NCBI GenBank assembly: GCA_015039315.1
Contig: WIDE01000001.1
Span: 44,093 to 103,660, forward strand
Origin: Clavulina sp. PMI_390
Taxonomy: Eukaryota > Basidiomycota > Agaricomycetes > Cantharellales > Hydnaceae
Reading direction: 5' to 3'
DNA length: 59,568 nt
Shown here: one piece after another, positions 22,637-33,310 of the stretch
How positions within the stretch are numbered: position 1 is the first letter of the stretch
How the letters are laid out: every line of letters starts with the position of its first letter
Program-made: the position numbers and the translations under genes
Notes under the pieces: generated by a model
What the model was told of the DNA's origin: nothing
Database searches by the model: none
The model's input: the letters and a program-made list of their open reading frames with translations, nothing else

Positions 22637-22828
22637 GAGTAGACTTCGTCGACATCGTCAAACACAAATACACAAATGTCGAAATTCATGCGTGCCTTGG
22701 AGAGTTTTGCCCCCATTAAGATTCCTCCACCATTCATCTGGGCCTCTTCTCCCCCCAAAAAAGTTCCTTAACTTTTGAAACTCTGTTAGCCTTGAGGTCT
22801 TCGCCACAATCCTCAGTGACCTATTGTG

Positions 22829-24962
22829 ATGCCAGTGATTCCTACAAATGCACCGATGGAAGCACCCACCACCGCTTCGGGGAACCACCAGTACCCCGAT
22901 CCAGTCAAGGGCGCATCACTACTACTGTCATTTAAGCCTACTAACCGTACTGTCCTCGTGATTGGTACTAATCGGTTGGCAGCAGTTCGAGTGCTTGCAG
23001 CCCTGGAAGCAGACGCAGAAGTCGTTGTTGCATCCTCTCAGCCTCTCCAATCCGCCTGCGATGAACTCAAGTGGCGCGTCGACCATGCGCAAGCTCGATT
23101 CATTGCATTATCCGATGACTCTTTGGCATCTATTGAGCAGCTGCTAGATTCCCTCCCTAGCACAATGCTCGCCTGTGTCACCGATACCCTCCTCCTCATG
23201 AACCCTGCAACACGGCGCTCTGCATCTTCCGCGGCGACAATACGAGACGCATGTACCGCACGACGCATCCCCCTAAATGTCACCGATATGCCGGCGCTGT
23301 GTGACTTTACTTTCCCCTCAACCCACCGCTTTTCTCCGACACCGAACACAGCGCCGACAGCGACACCGTTACCGGATGCGCCAACCCCTTCTTCCCTTTC
23401 ATCGGCGGCAGCTCCCATGCAGATTGCTGTTACGACGAATGGACAAGGGTGCAGACTAGGAGGTAGAATACGGCGTGAGATTGCGGCCAAGCTGCACCCT
23501 CAGTTGGGGGACGCGGTTGCAAATGTCGCCCGACTACGAGCTATTGCCAAAGACGAGATAACCTCGACACCCAGCGTCCCTAATCGAAGCGAGAAAGGAG
23601 GCGACCGAGAGGATGACGAAGGCACATCTGTCCCACTCAATTCCCCTGCGCGATACCTTGGTACAGGGGTGGTAGAAGAAGACCCAATTGAGCGTACGGC
23701 TCGCCGCATGCGATGGGTGAACCAAATCAGCGAGTATTGGCCTATTGAGCGTTTAGCGGCTCTCCGAGAAGAGGAGATGCAGGGAATGCTCGACCTTAAA
23801 GCTGAGCAAACCAATGTTGCCACAGAAAGCTCTAGGTCTGAGGATTGTCCAGAGCGTGCACCAGACTCCAGTAAGTGCAACGAATTTCAATGAATACTCT
23901 ATTCTAACTGACCCATTTGTATCTGAATAGTCCACGACTCGTCGAGGCATGGCCTCGTCCTCGATCCAAGCCTCGCACCTACCCCTCCGAAAGGTCAAAT
24001 TTTCCTCGTTGGCTCCGGCCCAGGACACCCCTCGATGCTCACTGTAGCAGCTCATAAAGCCCTAACGAAGCTTGCCACTCGTGTGCTCTCTGACAAGCTG
24101 GTGCCTCCGGAGGTGCTGGCTCTCATCCCTCCTCACATCCCTCTGTACATTGCCAAAAAGTATCCAGGCAACTCGGAAGGCGCACAAAACGAATTGATGG
24201 AGATGGCTCTGGAAGGCGCAAAGAAAGGGGAAACTGTCGTTCGGGTGAGTCTGATCTCAGCTTAGATTCGCAGCTAGTAAACTCATGCATCCCCCCTTTG
24301 TTTCCATAATCCTTCAGTTGAAACAAGGCGACCCTATGCTTTATGGCCGGGGTGGAGAAGAGGTGCTCTATTTCCGTGAACATGGCTTTGAACCCCTTGT
24401 ACTTCCGGGAGTCTCCTCTGCGCTCGCTGCCCCGACCTTTGCTGGTATTCCCGTAACACAACGCGGTGCCGCAGAAACGCTGCTCATCACTACGGGCGTA
24501 GGGCGCAAGGGCAAGAGCGTGACCCTTCCTCCATATGAGCGTAGCCGCACACTCGTTATCCTCATGGGCGTCGCACGACTGGCATCGCTCCTAGAGGAGC
24601 TCCGTGCACATCCGAGCGCAGCATACCCAAGTTACCTCCCCATAGCTATCGTCGAGAGGGCATCAAGTCCTGATCAGCGCCTGATCGCAGGGACTCTCGA
24701 GACGATCGAGAAGGTGCTAATGAGCCCTGAGGTAGGCGAGCAGCGCACACCAGGGATGATCGTCATCGGCTGGGTCGTCCTTTCGCTAGAGGGCCAGGGC
24801 GACCTCGGCGTATTAGACGATGCTTCTGTCCCTAGCCGGGATAATGCGGAGCTGGAAACTGTGGATCGTGCACGAGTGGCGCGGTGGCTCGGCTCCAGAA
24901 CTGGGGTGGTGAAGGACGGTTTGGGGCGAGAGTGGGCACAGTTCCTTGACGCTTCTTCATGA
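22829..24962 (+). CDS. MET1: Siroheme synthase-type fusion: Met8-like domain plus uroporphyrinogen-III C-methyltransferase
   Basis: Makes precorrin-2, the precursor of siroheme needed by sulfite and nitrite reductases, using two SAM. Exons 22829-23870, 23931-24244, 24318-24962; 666 residues. Residues about 30-170 resemble precorrin-2 dehydrogenase/ferrochelatase: VLVIGTNRLAAVRVL at the nucleotide site and IPLNVTDMPALCDF, which keeps the Asp thought catalytic in Met8. The usual Gly-rich GGG pattern is missing, so dehydrogenase activity is doubtful. The C-terminal half is a clear methyltransferase: FLVGSGPGHPSMLT, then LKQGDPMLYGRGGEE and PGVSSALAAPTFAGIPVT. Two acidic or Pro-rich linkers separate the halves. 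The start is the ATG at 22829; the GTG codon before it is not needed. Confidence 0.9.
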
Positions 24963-25374
24963 GCTTTTCTTTTGTCCCTCCGTTAATTGTTGTGTGTAGG
25001 ACACTGATTCTGTATATATCGCTATATTGTTGTAATGGCGACGTACTAGTGACTAGAGGGGTATTTGGTAGGAATATACATGTAGATATACATTCCTTTC
25101 GTTATGTCGTGAGGTTCGTAGTGACCAAATCGCCAGCGAGCACCGAAATGAAAAGCAACAAAGAAAAAAGCAAGTCTACCCGTGAAACCCTTCAGAAAAC
25201 AATGGAGTACAATATAATACAGCAGATACATCTCTACCCGTCCCAACGCAACACCAGGCAGCTGCAGGTAGTTTTCTAGATTTCTGCGAGGGCACGTCAG
25301 TCCACTTTGCTTGGGTACAAAAGGGGAAAATAGCTTAACACATACCAAGTATACATCCATGAAGGGAAAGAAGT
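24963..25374. other. Convergent 3' spacer
   Basis: About 410 bp between the stop codons of two convergent genes. AT-rich, with no gene-like content seen. Confidence 0.6.
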
Positions 25375-26218
25375 TTAGGACAAGTTGCGCCGAGGACCCG
25401 CCTTGGGCGCTGCAGCATCGGCATCTTGAGCGGTCTTGGGTCGTGCCCATGGGTACGGACGGGCGACGAGGATGGGGGTTCTCGGACTGGGGCTCGGAGC
25501 CGCCGACGGCACCATGATGGGTGCTGGTGGAGCCAGCAGAGGAGGGGGAACGCGAGAAGGAGCGCGAGACCTTGGTGGGGATTCCGGCTGGGGTCGGACG
25601 CTGATCTTGGAGAACGAGGGTGCTCCCCCGATTTCCACTCGGAGCGACTCGTAGCCCACGTCCCACACCGATAGCATGAGTGCGGCAGAGAGGGGCTTGC
25701 CCTCGAAAGCCGGAGGCTGGTTCTCGTACTGAAGCTGCCACGATAGGCGGTATTGGGCTCCGATGAGACTCCCTGTAGTACGCACGTTAGTCTGCGGCCA
25801 GTATGCGCACATACGATGAGCTAAAAGCGGGCGTACCTGGCTCCATCTCGTACTTTTCCTTGATCTCTGGGATCACCAGACGGCACTGCTCTTCGAGACC
25901 AGGATGCGCCTTGGCCATCCACACAAGAACGACAAGACCAGTCTTGCTCTTGGTTTCTAGAGCTTGTCGATATCTGGCTTCTGCCATCTCAAAGGTCAAG
26001 GGCTCGGCCCGCCGCCCCTTTGCCATGGTATTGATGACTCGCTCAAAGACATCGTACCAGCCTAGCAGCTTTGAGAAGCCGTTCCTGTTCTTCTCCGATG
26101 TGCGCTCGACTACCTGGCTGATATGGTAGTTCTTGGCATCGAACGAGGATGCGGAGAAGGTGTACGGGGCAGTAGTAGTGAAGAGGTAGAGGTTGCTGGG
26201 CAAAGACTGGGTATCCAT
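25375..26218 (-). CDS. Hypothetical protein with proline-rich C-terminus
   Basis: I do not recognise the family. Two exons, 26218-25837 and 25772-25375, encode 259 residues. The N-terminal 185 residues look globular and soluble, with a mix of helices and strands (for example RTSEKNRNGFSKLLGWYDVF and LVVLVWMAKAHPGLEEQC). The last 75 residues are rich in Pro, Ala, Ser and Arg (PESPPRSRAPSRVPPPLLA) and end in basic residues. There is no signal peptide or membrane segment. A long open frame on the same strand in another phase is a by-product of the GC-rich tail. The gene is divergent from the ALDH gene, 433 bp away. Confidence 0.7.
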
Positions 26219-26651
26219 AGATGAAATATCGGGAGGGGGGTCGCAGGGGGAGTTGAGAAATAGATAACATTTAGTCTGATAATTGGGTCTTATAGCCGGA
26301 AGTTTGTGGGATCGGCCAGGCGGAGGCCTCGAGGCAGGGTGCTTGCTGCTCCCCGCCCTCAATCACGCGTATTGTCCGAGTCCCACTGATATACTTCCGA
26401 GTCAGCGCAGTGCTGTATCCATGGACACCACTCCATCATTCAAATGCTCTATGCAGGCGGGATAAAAGCTCAGGCAGTTTCTGCTTGACTGGCTGGTACT
26501 GGCTCTAGTAAACAGCCACAGCTCAAGTTGATTCGCTGCTAATAGAAATAGGGTGGATCATGTTCAGACACGTGACCGTTCCCCCCACCCTCTTGAACGC
26601 ACCCGCGTGACGTTCTCTCGGCGTCGCCATCTGACACTACGCGAAATACGC
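26219..26651. promoter_or_regulatory. Divergent promoter region, hypothetical gene and ALDH7
   Basis: A 433-bp spacer between divergent start codons that must hold both promoters. No distinctive motif was picked out. Confidence 0.5.
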
Positions 26652-28973
26652 ATGGCTGCTATACTACGTGGACCTCTTGGACTTCAGTCCAGGCGTTGGA
26701 GAGCTAGCAGCGCTCGTCGCCATCTCTCCAGCAGAGCATCGGCCATTCTATCTGCACTTGACATACCGACATCGGGAAGCGAGATTCCTGGCGTGTTCAA
26801 TGGCACATGGGGAGGTTCCGGCGAACCTCTCAAGAGCGTTTGCCCTAGCACAGGCGAGGTGCTTGCTCGGGTATCGACTGTGCGTATTCGTATTTGTTAT
26901 AGGCTAGAAGAATCGCGCTAAGAATGGGCAAGATAGGCCACACCTGAAGAGCTCGAACGAACAATCGAGCTTTCTCGCGAAGCTTACAAGACGTTGAGGG
27001 CGATCCCTGGGCCTCGACGTGGAGAGATCCTGAGACAAATCAGAGAGGCCCTTGCGTCCAAGGTTTGTGCATTCATCGGCGAGTGTGGGTGGTGGTCAGC
27101 TGATGCGCGCCTTGCTTTTAGGTCGATGACTTGGGGGCATTGGTGTCCCTCGGTAAGTAGAGTTTGGTCTAAAATATTCTATTCGAATGCTGATGTCTTC
27201 CTCTCATAGAAATGGGGAAGATTAGGACTGAGGGCAAGGGAGAGGTCCAGGAATTCGTTGACATCGTTGAGTACCTCGATTGCTTTGTGACCACTTCAAC
27301 AGATAACATTGACACCTTCATCGCTATTTTATTTGCCAGTAGTGCGATTATGCTGTTGGATTGTCCAGGATGATGAACGGCCGCGTTGTACCCTCGGAGC
27401 GCCCTGGCCATTCAATTCTGGAAATGCCAAACCCGCTTGGTGTCGTTGGTGTCCTAAGCGCGTTCAATTTCCCAGTTGCTGTTTATGGCTGGTGAACATC
27501 ACTTCACTGCAAAATACATGGGACGAAAAGAATGATCTGACATATACATCTCTAAGGAACTTGTCGTTATCTTTCGCGGCTGGGAACGCTACTCTATGGA
27601 AGCCTTCCCCCACTACTCCGTTATCCGCCATCGCTGTGACCAAGATTATTGCCGGCGTCCTCGAGAAGAATGGTCTTCCTGGTGCCGCAGCTGGTCTTCT
27701 CTGTGGTGACGTCCCAGTGGGAGAGGGGCTTGTTGGTAGCAAGCTAGTGGATATGGGTAGGCTCAAGTCAATACATGTTACTGGCCTTACATCTAACTGC
27801 TATCATAGTCTCATTTACTGGGAGCGAGCGTGTCGGGCGTATCGTTGGGAAGAACGTGCAGGACCGCTTTGGGAAGTCGCTCTTGGAGTTGGGAGGGAAC
27901 AACGGTGGGAGCTTGCCATTCTATCCACCTGTTTTCAAAGAACTGAACGGCTGGGTATATTCACGTAGCCGCGATTGTTATGCCTGATGCGGACCTTGAC
28001 CTCGCGCTCTCTGCCGTGCTCTTTGGTGCTGTGGGGACTGCTGGGCAACGGTGCACTTCGACACGACGACTCTACCTGCATCGCTCTATTGCTCCGCAAT
28101 TCGTCCAACGGCTTACTGACGCGTACGGCCGAGTTCCCATCGGTGACCCACTCGACTCGCAGACGCTCGTGGGGCCCCTGCACACCAAGAACGCCGTTGC
28201 GGTGTACAAGGAGTCTATCGCCATCATCAGAGCTATCGGAGGCGAAATCGTCACTGGCGGAGAGACGCATGCCCACCCCGCTACCTCGCATCTGCACGGC
28301 GGAAACTTTGTCTTACCTACTATTGCCATTCCACCCACCGCCTCTACGGCTAAGACCATGTCAGATGAGGGTCGCGCCGCCCTCGAGAAGATTTGGACTG
28401 AGGAGACGTTTGCGCCAGTACTGAAAGTGGCAGTATTCGACGAGCTGGAGGAGGCTATTGAGCTTAATAACTCTGTCCCACAAGGCTTGTCGAGCACGCT
28501 TTGGAGCACAGATGTGAGGAATCTAGGCAAGTGGATTGGGCCTGGAGGGTCGGATTGCGGTATCGTCAACGTGAGTCTACGAACCAGCTCTGCTTCTGCC
28601 TCGGCCTCACCATTCCTCACACCAATCCCTTCTCTCCCATTCCACCACGCATGTCCTCCTTACACTCCTGGATAGTTCAACGTCGGTACGAGTGGCGCTG
28701 AAATCGGGGCGGCCTTTGGCGGCAATAAAAGCACTGGCTGGTGAGTTTTCATTCCGCGTCCATCCCTGCGTTCATCACTGGTCTAGTTCGGCTACTGACG
28801 CCACCTCCGCTATATCCTCTCCCAACCGTTGTACGAATGCCATCGTTGCGTCACCTAGGGGCCGCGAGTCTGGAGGAGATGCGTGGAAACAGTATGTCCG
28901 CTGGAGTGCTTGCACGATCAACTTCTCGAAGGAGGCACCTCTTGCGCAAGGCGTCGTGTTCCCCAGTGCTTAA
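26652..28973 (+). CDS. ALDH7 (antiquitin-type) aldehyde dehydrogenase, probably mitochondrial
   Basis: NAD-dependent oxidation of aldehydes; ALDH7 members act on alpha-aminoadipic semialdehyde and osmotic-stress aldehydes. Ten exons: 26652-26879, 26937-27062, 27122-27152, 27210-27265, 27343-27491, 27557-27756, 27809-27904, 27969-28570, 28676-28740, 28859-28973; 555 residues. The Arg/Ser-rich N-terminus ([17 protein letters not shown]) looks like a mitochondrial presequence. Family signatures: [37 protein letters not shown], catalytic Glu in LLELGGNN, catalytic Cys in [12 protein letters not shown], and [21 protein letters not shown] spacer of about 15 residues precedes [10 protein letters not shown]. 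Length is slightly above the usual 510 because of the presequence and this spacer. Confidence 0.95.
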
Positions 28974-29243
28974 CCGTAGGAGAGTTAGCTTTCATGCATG
29001 GCCCAGCCCCATCCAACCAATGTAACAACATTCATCCAAGTAATTGCATCAATGACGGCCATTTCATATGACAGTGTCGCGAAGGCGAAATTGAGATGCT
29101 GATAGAGTATGATGATAAATTCGGTGCTGAGCGGAGTCTCTAGATTTACAGGTATCATGCAAAGAACGAGACGTATCCCAAGTATCTGGATAAGGTGGTG
29201 ATTCGTTAGATAAGTCGAAGTGACATGAACAGAGCTATAGCAC

Positions 29244-29886
29244 TCACAATCCTACGAGAAGTAGTAATATCTGTGTCTGCTGGTCAGCACCGAACAGAGC
29301 ACCGAGACCTAGCCCAGGGCCACCAACCTCGCCACCGCCAAGTGTTCGGCCCTTCCCAGCAAACGCTTCAGCCGCACCAGGCCCAGCAGCAATACCCTTC
29401 TGAATGGCCTTCTCCAGCGCCATTGGATTCGCCCCACGCACCGAGTCAATCTGCTGGCCGTTCTTCAGGAACACAAACGTAGGCATGGCAGTGACGCCGT
29501 ATTTGCGGGCAACGTCTTGGGCCTTGTCGACATCGACTTCGGTGAACGTGGCATCAGTGTATTTTCTAGAGAATTCCTGATATTTGGGGGCGATCATGTG
29601 GCTGGCACACCCCCATCATGTATGCCATAACAGAACGTTGGGAAGACCGGAGGTGCAAAAGTGTAGTTCCAAGCTCAGGAAATCTGGGTTATAGTGCTGA
29701 GAACGAGTGTTGGGCTCACCAAGGACCACACCTAGTCCAGCCGGAGCTTTAGTCAGACTAGTCTTGGGGTGTCCACGAGGTTTGGACATACCAGGTGGCA
29801 TTAAAATCAATGACAACGAGCTTTCCATTGGATTTCTCGTTAACTTTCGAGAGATCAGACAAAGAATGTAGTTGAGTGATAGACAT
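29244..29886 (-). CDS. Thioredoxin with C-terminal extension
   Basis: Small dithiol reductase. Exons 29886-29792, 29731-29720 and 29601-29244 give 154 residues. The active site WCGPCHMIAP is assembled from all three exons: Trp spans the first junction, Cys-Gly-Pro lies on a 12-nt middle exon, and the second Cys spans the second junction. The remaining fold is standard (VDVDKAQDVARKYGVTAMPT, with the cis-Pro in MPT). About 45 extra residues follow the thioredoxin domain: a Gly/Ala-rich linker (GKGRTLGGGEVGGPGLG), then a short hydrophobic end, QILLLLVGL. That tail could be a weak membrane or protein anchor, but is too short to be sure. Confidence 0.92.
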
Positions 29887-30266
29887 GGTGGATGTTGGAG
29901 TTGGTGGGGGAGGAGTGACGTGTATTCAAAATTGTGACCGAGGGCCTCGTCACTGGGTGCCACCGCAAGGCACGGAGGCATCACATCGAGTTGTTCTGAA
30001 AGCAGGGAGAATAACCTAGGGGCAGACTCGTGGAACGGGGCCCACTGCCTGGCATTGAGCACGCTTTGTTGTCAACATCTCGATCTGGACGGCACGCTGT
30101 TGATCACTGGCATTTCAATTCTGGGCTGTGCACTGGGAACTTCGAACCTCCCCAAGCAACCGTCGGTGCTGAATAGGCAATAATAGTGGTATTGATGCAT
30201 TAAGGGGTATGGAAGATGTATGCAAAGTTCAACAATATGAGAGCCAAGACAAAAAAAATGGTGGTT
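29887..30266. other. Intergenic between TFIIIA-like gene and thioredoxin gene
   Basis: About 380 bp on the upstream side of the thioredoxin gene and downstream of the zinc-finger gene, both on the minus strand. Nothing else recognised. Confidence 0.55.
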
Positions 30267-32020
30267 TCATGATTTGGCAAGAAAGGCTTCCAGCGCCTTC
30301 GTATCAATGTCCAAGCCGTGCTCTGCTCGCAGATGCCTGCGCGCATCGTATACTCTCGAGAATGTGAACGCGCAGGGAGCAGCCGATTCAGCAGTCGGAG
30401 GATGTAAGCGAGGCCAAGGGCAGGGTATTTTCGTGGTACGATTCTCGTAATGCCTCCCGGTCAAAAGGTCCAGAACAGGCGCAGCGTCCGTAGCAGGGTC
30501 AGCCTCCGAGCTGGTATCATTGGCTTCCTCTGACGATGCGCGAGGATGCTTTCGGGCCACATGGCGCTGGAGGACATGTTTATAGCCAAATTTCATGCCG
30601 CAGTCTGGCGCAGGGCAGACAAATCGGCGTTCCCCGTCATGGGTAACCTTTTCGTGATTCGTCAGGGCCTTTTTCTGGATAGGGGCAGCATGAGACTCAA
30701 TCAACACCGAAAAGGATGTAGAGGACGTACTGATTTGAAACTCAGGTCGCACTTCCCCTTGGAGCACTTCCACTCCCTTCCGAATTCTCCGCCCCTCCGC
30801 TGTCGTTTGCTAGGTACCTCGTCTGCATCTTCTTCATCGATTCCCGTTTCTGCCAAGATATCTTGGTTGCGCCCCTCGTGGATACGAAGATGAGCTTTAA
30901 GACCTTTCTGAGCCGAAAAAGTCTGCCCATTACATTCGGGGTATGGGCAAGTAGGCGGGTGATCCTCTCGGAGATGTCGTTGCAGATCAGACCATGTTGA
31001 GAAATATCGGACTGATGGGGGAGCTGTGGAGCCAGAAGCTTGGGTTCGACATGATTCGTAAGAGCAAGCATATCGATTTTCTAGAAAATAAGGAAACAAT
31101 GAGCACTTGGGGAAGGACAAAACCCTGGAGGAAGCATCTATCTACCTTGGTGTACTTTTCCATGAGTTCGTAGGTGTTGTGAGGTCGCAAAAGATTTGTC
31201 ACACCCTTCATGTTCGCAGCGGAAAGGTTTTGTTCCTGGTGTGCAATGAGCGGCAGCCACGTGAGCTCGAAGCTGATGCTGCTTTGCAAATGTCTCTTCA
31301 CATTCAGGCCATTCACACTACATTAGAAGCAGCGGGGCTGTCAATCAAGCCTCCCGGAGAAAAGGGGGCCGGTGAACGAACCTTGTAGGGCTTCACTCCC
31401 AGATGCACCTTCTGGATATGGGCATCGAGATGCTGCTTCGTCCAGAACCGTTTGTTACAGGGCGAAACACCGGAATGATCACAAGAGTATGGGCGATGGC
31501 TTTCTGGAAGATGGCTCCTTGAATGGGCTTGTAGATGATTTTCACGGATGTAAGCTTTGCCACAGACTGCGCATACAAATGGTCGCTTAGAAGGAATGCG
31601 TTATGAGTTCGAGCAGTGATGAGTGCCTTCCATCCAATAGCATACCTGCCCGGTGTGGCTCCTTTCGTGCTCCGAGAGACGCGAAGGCTTGGTATAAGCC
31701 TTACCACATCCCTCGACTGGGCAGTAATATTTCCGAGACCGCTTCGCCAAGCTCGTCCTCGACGTATTCACGGAGGCAATTCGGGTTCTTGTTTTCTCGT
31801 TGTTCTCATCATTGCTGGAATCTTCTCCGTATGAGGATGTGCTCGCAGTTGAGTCGCTGTCATAATCCTCATCATCGGCAAGGTCTGGCAGAGTGGAAAC
31901 AGAAGTGGTAGAAGCAGATGAGGAAGCCTTGTGTGCAGAGTCTTGGCCCAGTTTACGTTTTCCTAAGCTGGATTTTGGTTTTGCAGGTGGTTCAATAGCG
32001 GTGGGCAGCCCAAAGAGCAT
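30267..32020 (-). CDS. TFIIIA-like C2H2 zinc finger protein
   Basis: Probable 5S rRNA gene transcription factor. Exons 32020-31646, 31585-31382, 31317-31146, 31080-30731, 30674-30267; 502 residues. After an acidic, Ser-rich N-terminus and a basic patch (LAKRSRKYYCPVEGCGKAY) come nine C2H2 fingers with the irregular spacing typical of TFIIIA, including FVCAVCGKAY, YSCDHSGVSPCNKRF, YKCEWPECEETF, FRCEHEGCDKSF and FVCPAPDCGMKF. A tenth, stretched finger-like segment near the C-terminus has CPW and later HLRAEHG. An acidic, basic-flanked insert (EEDADEVPSKRQRRG) separates fingers 7 and 8, as seen in fungal TFIIIA. Assignment as TFIIIA rests on finger number and spacing and on linker style. Confidence 0.82.
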
Positions 32021-33310
32021 GGTCTGCCCTCGATGAAAAATTGACAGCTAGTTACAGTTGTTGACACAACTTGTGCACAAACAAAGCAGCAAACTGTCAA
32101 CTGAACACTTGGACTCTTACTCGCATCCAATCGATAATATTCTAGTCCATTTCTGTCACCGAACCCCCACCGAAATCAGACCGGATGCCCCAAGCTGCGC
32201 ACCCTAAAAGAATGGAACCACCACCATAAGGCTCAGCCATACTGGCCACTCCTGCCAAGACTTTCTCACTTTGAGCATCCGAAAATACCACGAATGGCGT
32301 ATCCCCCACATTCTTCTTGTCATTTAATATCAATAGACTGAGATCGATTTGAATTTTCTGACTCCCGGCCAATCCATTCCTGCCAGCAAAGCACTCTGGA
32401 GTTATTTCCGATCAGCTGCAACTCTTGATATTGTTGGAAGCCCCACTAAATTTCTTGGCATCTCTTGGCACTCTCTCCGGCACGCAAGCCCAGAACTCTT
32501 GTTCTCCCCCACCGATGTTCTGCCGTCGATCCTGGACAGGTTCGTTGCCCGGGTACCGAGGAATATGAAACTTCGATAATACAAGAAACTGGGGGGGATT
32601 TGCAGCTGCCTTCCATTTGATTACCTCATCAGGTGCTTGGCGGCGACCATCATCTTACTCTTATGGCAGGATTCGGCCCCTCCACAAAAACGGCCCGCCG
32701 GAAGACATAACGTGAAGGATTGTGAAGAAAGCTATCCCAATTCATCATACTCCTTGAAGCAATATTCGGTGTATCTCGCCGTATGTAATACGCTGATTCA
32801 AGTCAGCTGTTCAACTCGAGATTCACGCGGCCTCCTTGAACTAACGATGCATCCGAATGCCTCTTGTTCCGATCTGGAGCACGGGATGCAGACATACTTC
32901 TCTACATGGAGAAACTACCGCTCATCTTCGGAGTAGACGGTTTTGCCGTCAGGTCGAGGTAACCCGCCTCATGATCTGCCTGCACTACGCGCTCTTCTGT
33001 TCTCCCGTTCTCTTGGTCCTTCCTCTTGGCACGCTGTCGGCTTGATATCGGATCGCAAAGTCCCAAGCAGGGTCAACTCCTAGCATGGTTTGTATACGGA
33101 AATTTTCCGGACTGCAGCTGAGGTGCTGGCGTCGCAGGGGTTTGGCTCGACGAGGGCCAGGTTTTCCCGTCGACGACCTATAAGAAGTCGGGGGCTTCGA
33201 GAATCGGAAAGCATCATCATTGGATCTCACCCTACCGGCAGTGAGCACGAACTCGCATCTACGCCTTGAAGCCTAGTCGTACTGACTCGCAGGTCACTTC
33301 TCAGCAAGTC
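32021..33310. other. Divergent intergenic region, TFIIIA-like gene and GH7 copy 1
   Basis: About 1.29 kb. It should hold both promoters and any regulatory sites for the cellulase. Short open frames occur on both strands (for example 32372-32142 minus, 32349-32579 plus) but none has a rec­ognisable motif or splice partner. Confidence 0.55.
33179..33184 (+). promoter_or_regulatory. Probable TATA box of GH7 copy 1
   Basis: TATAAG lies 132 bp upstream of the cellobiohydrolase ATG. GH7 copy 2 has TATAAAAG at nearly the same distance, which supports both. Confidence 0.5.

Noticed and set aside
25046..25741. Minus-strand open frame of 231 codons overlapping the hypothetical gene in another phase
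   Set aside because: It lacks splice logic and continues into the AT-rich 3' region; the two-exon model at 25375-26218 has a proper start, intron and stop.
32142..32372. Minus-strand 76-codon open frame upstream of the TFIIIA-like gene
   Set aside because: Short, no motif, no splice signals linking it to another exon.
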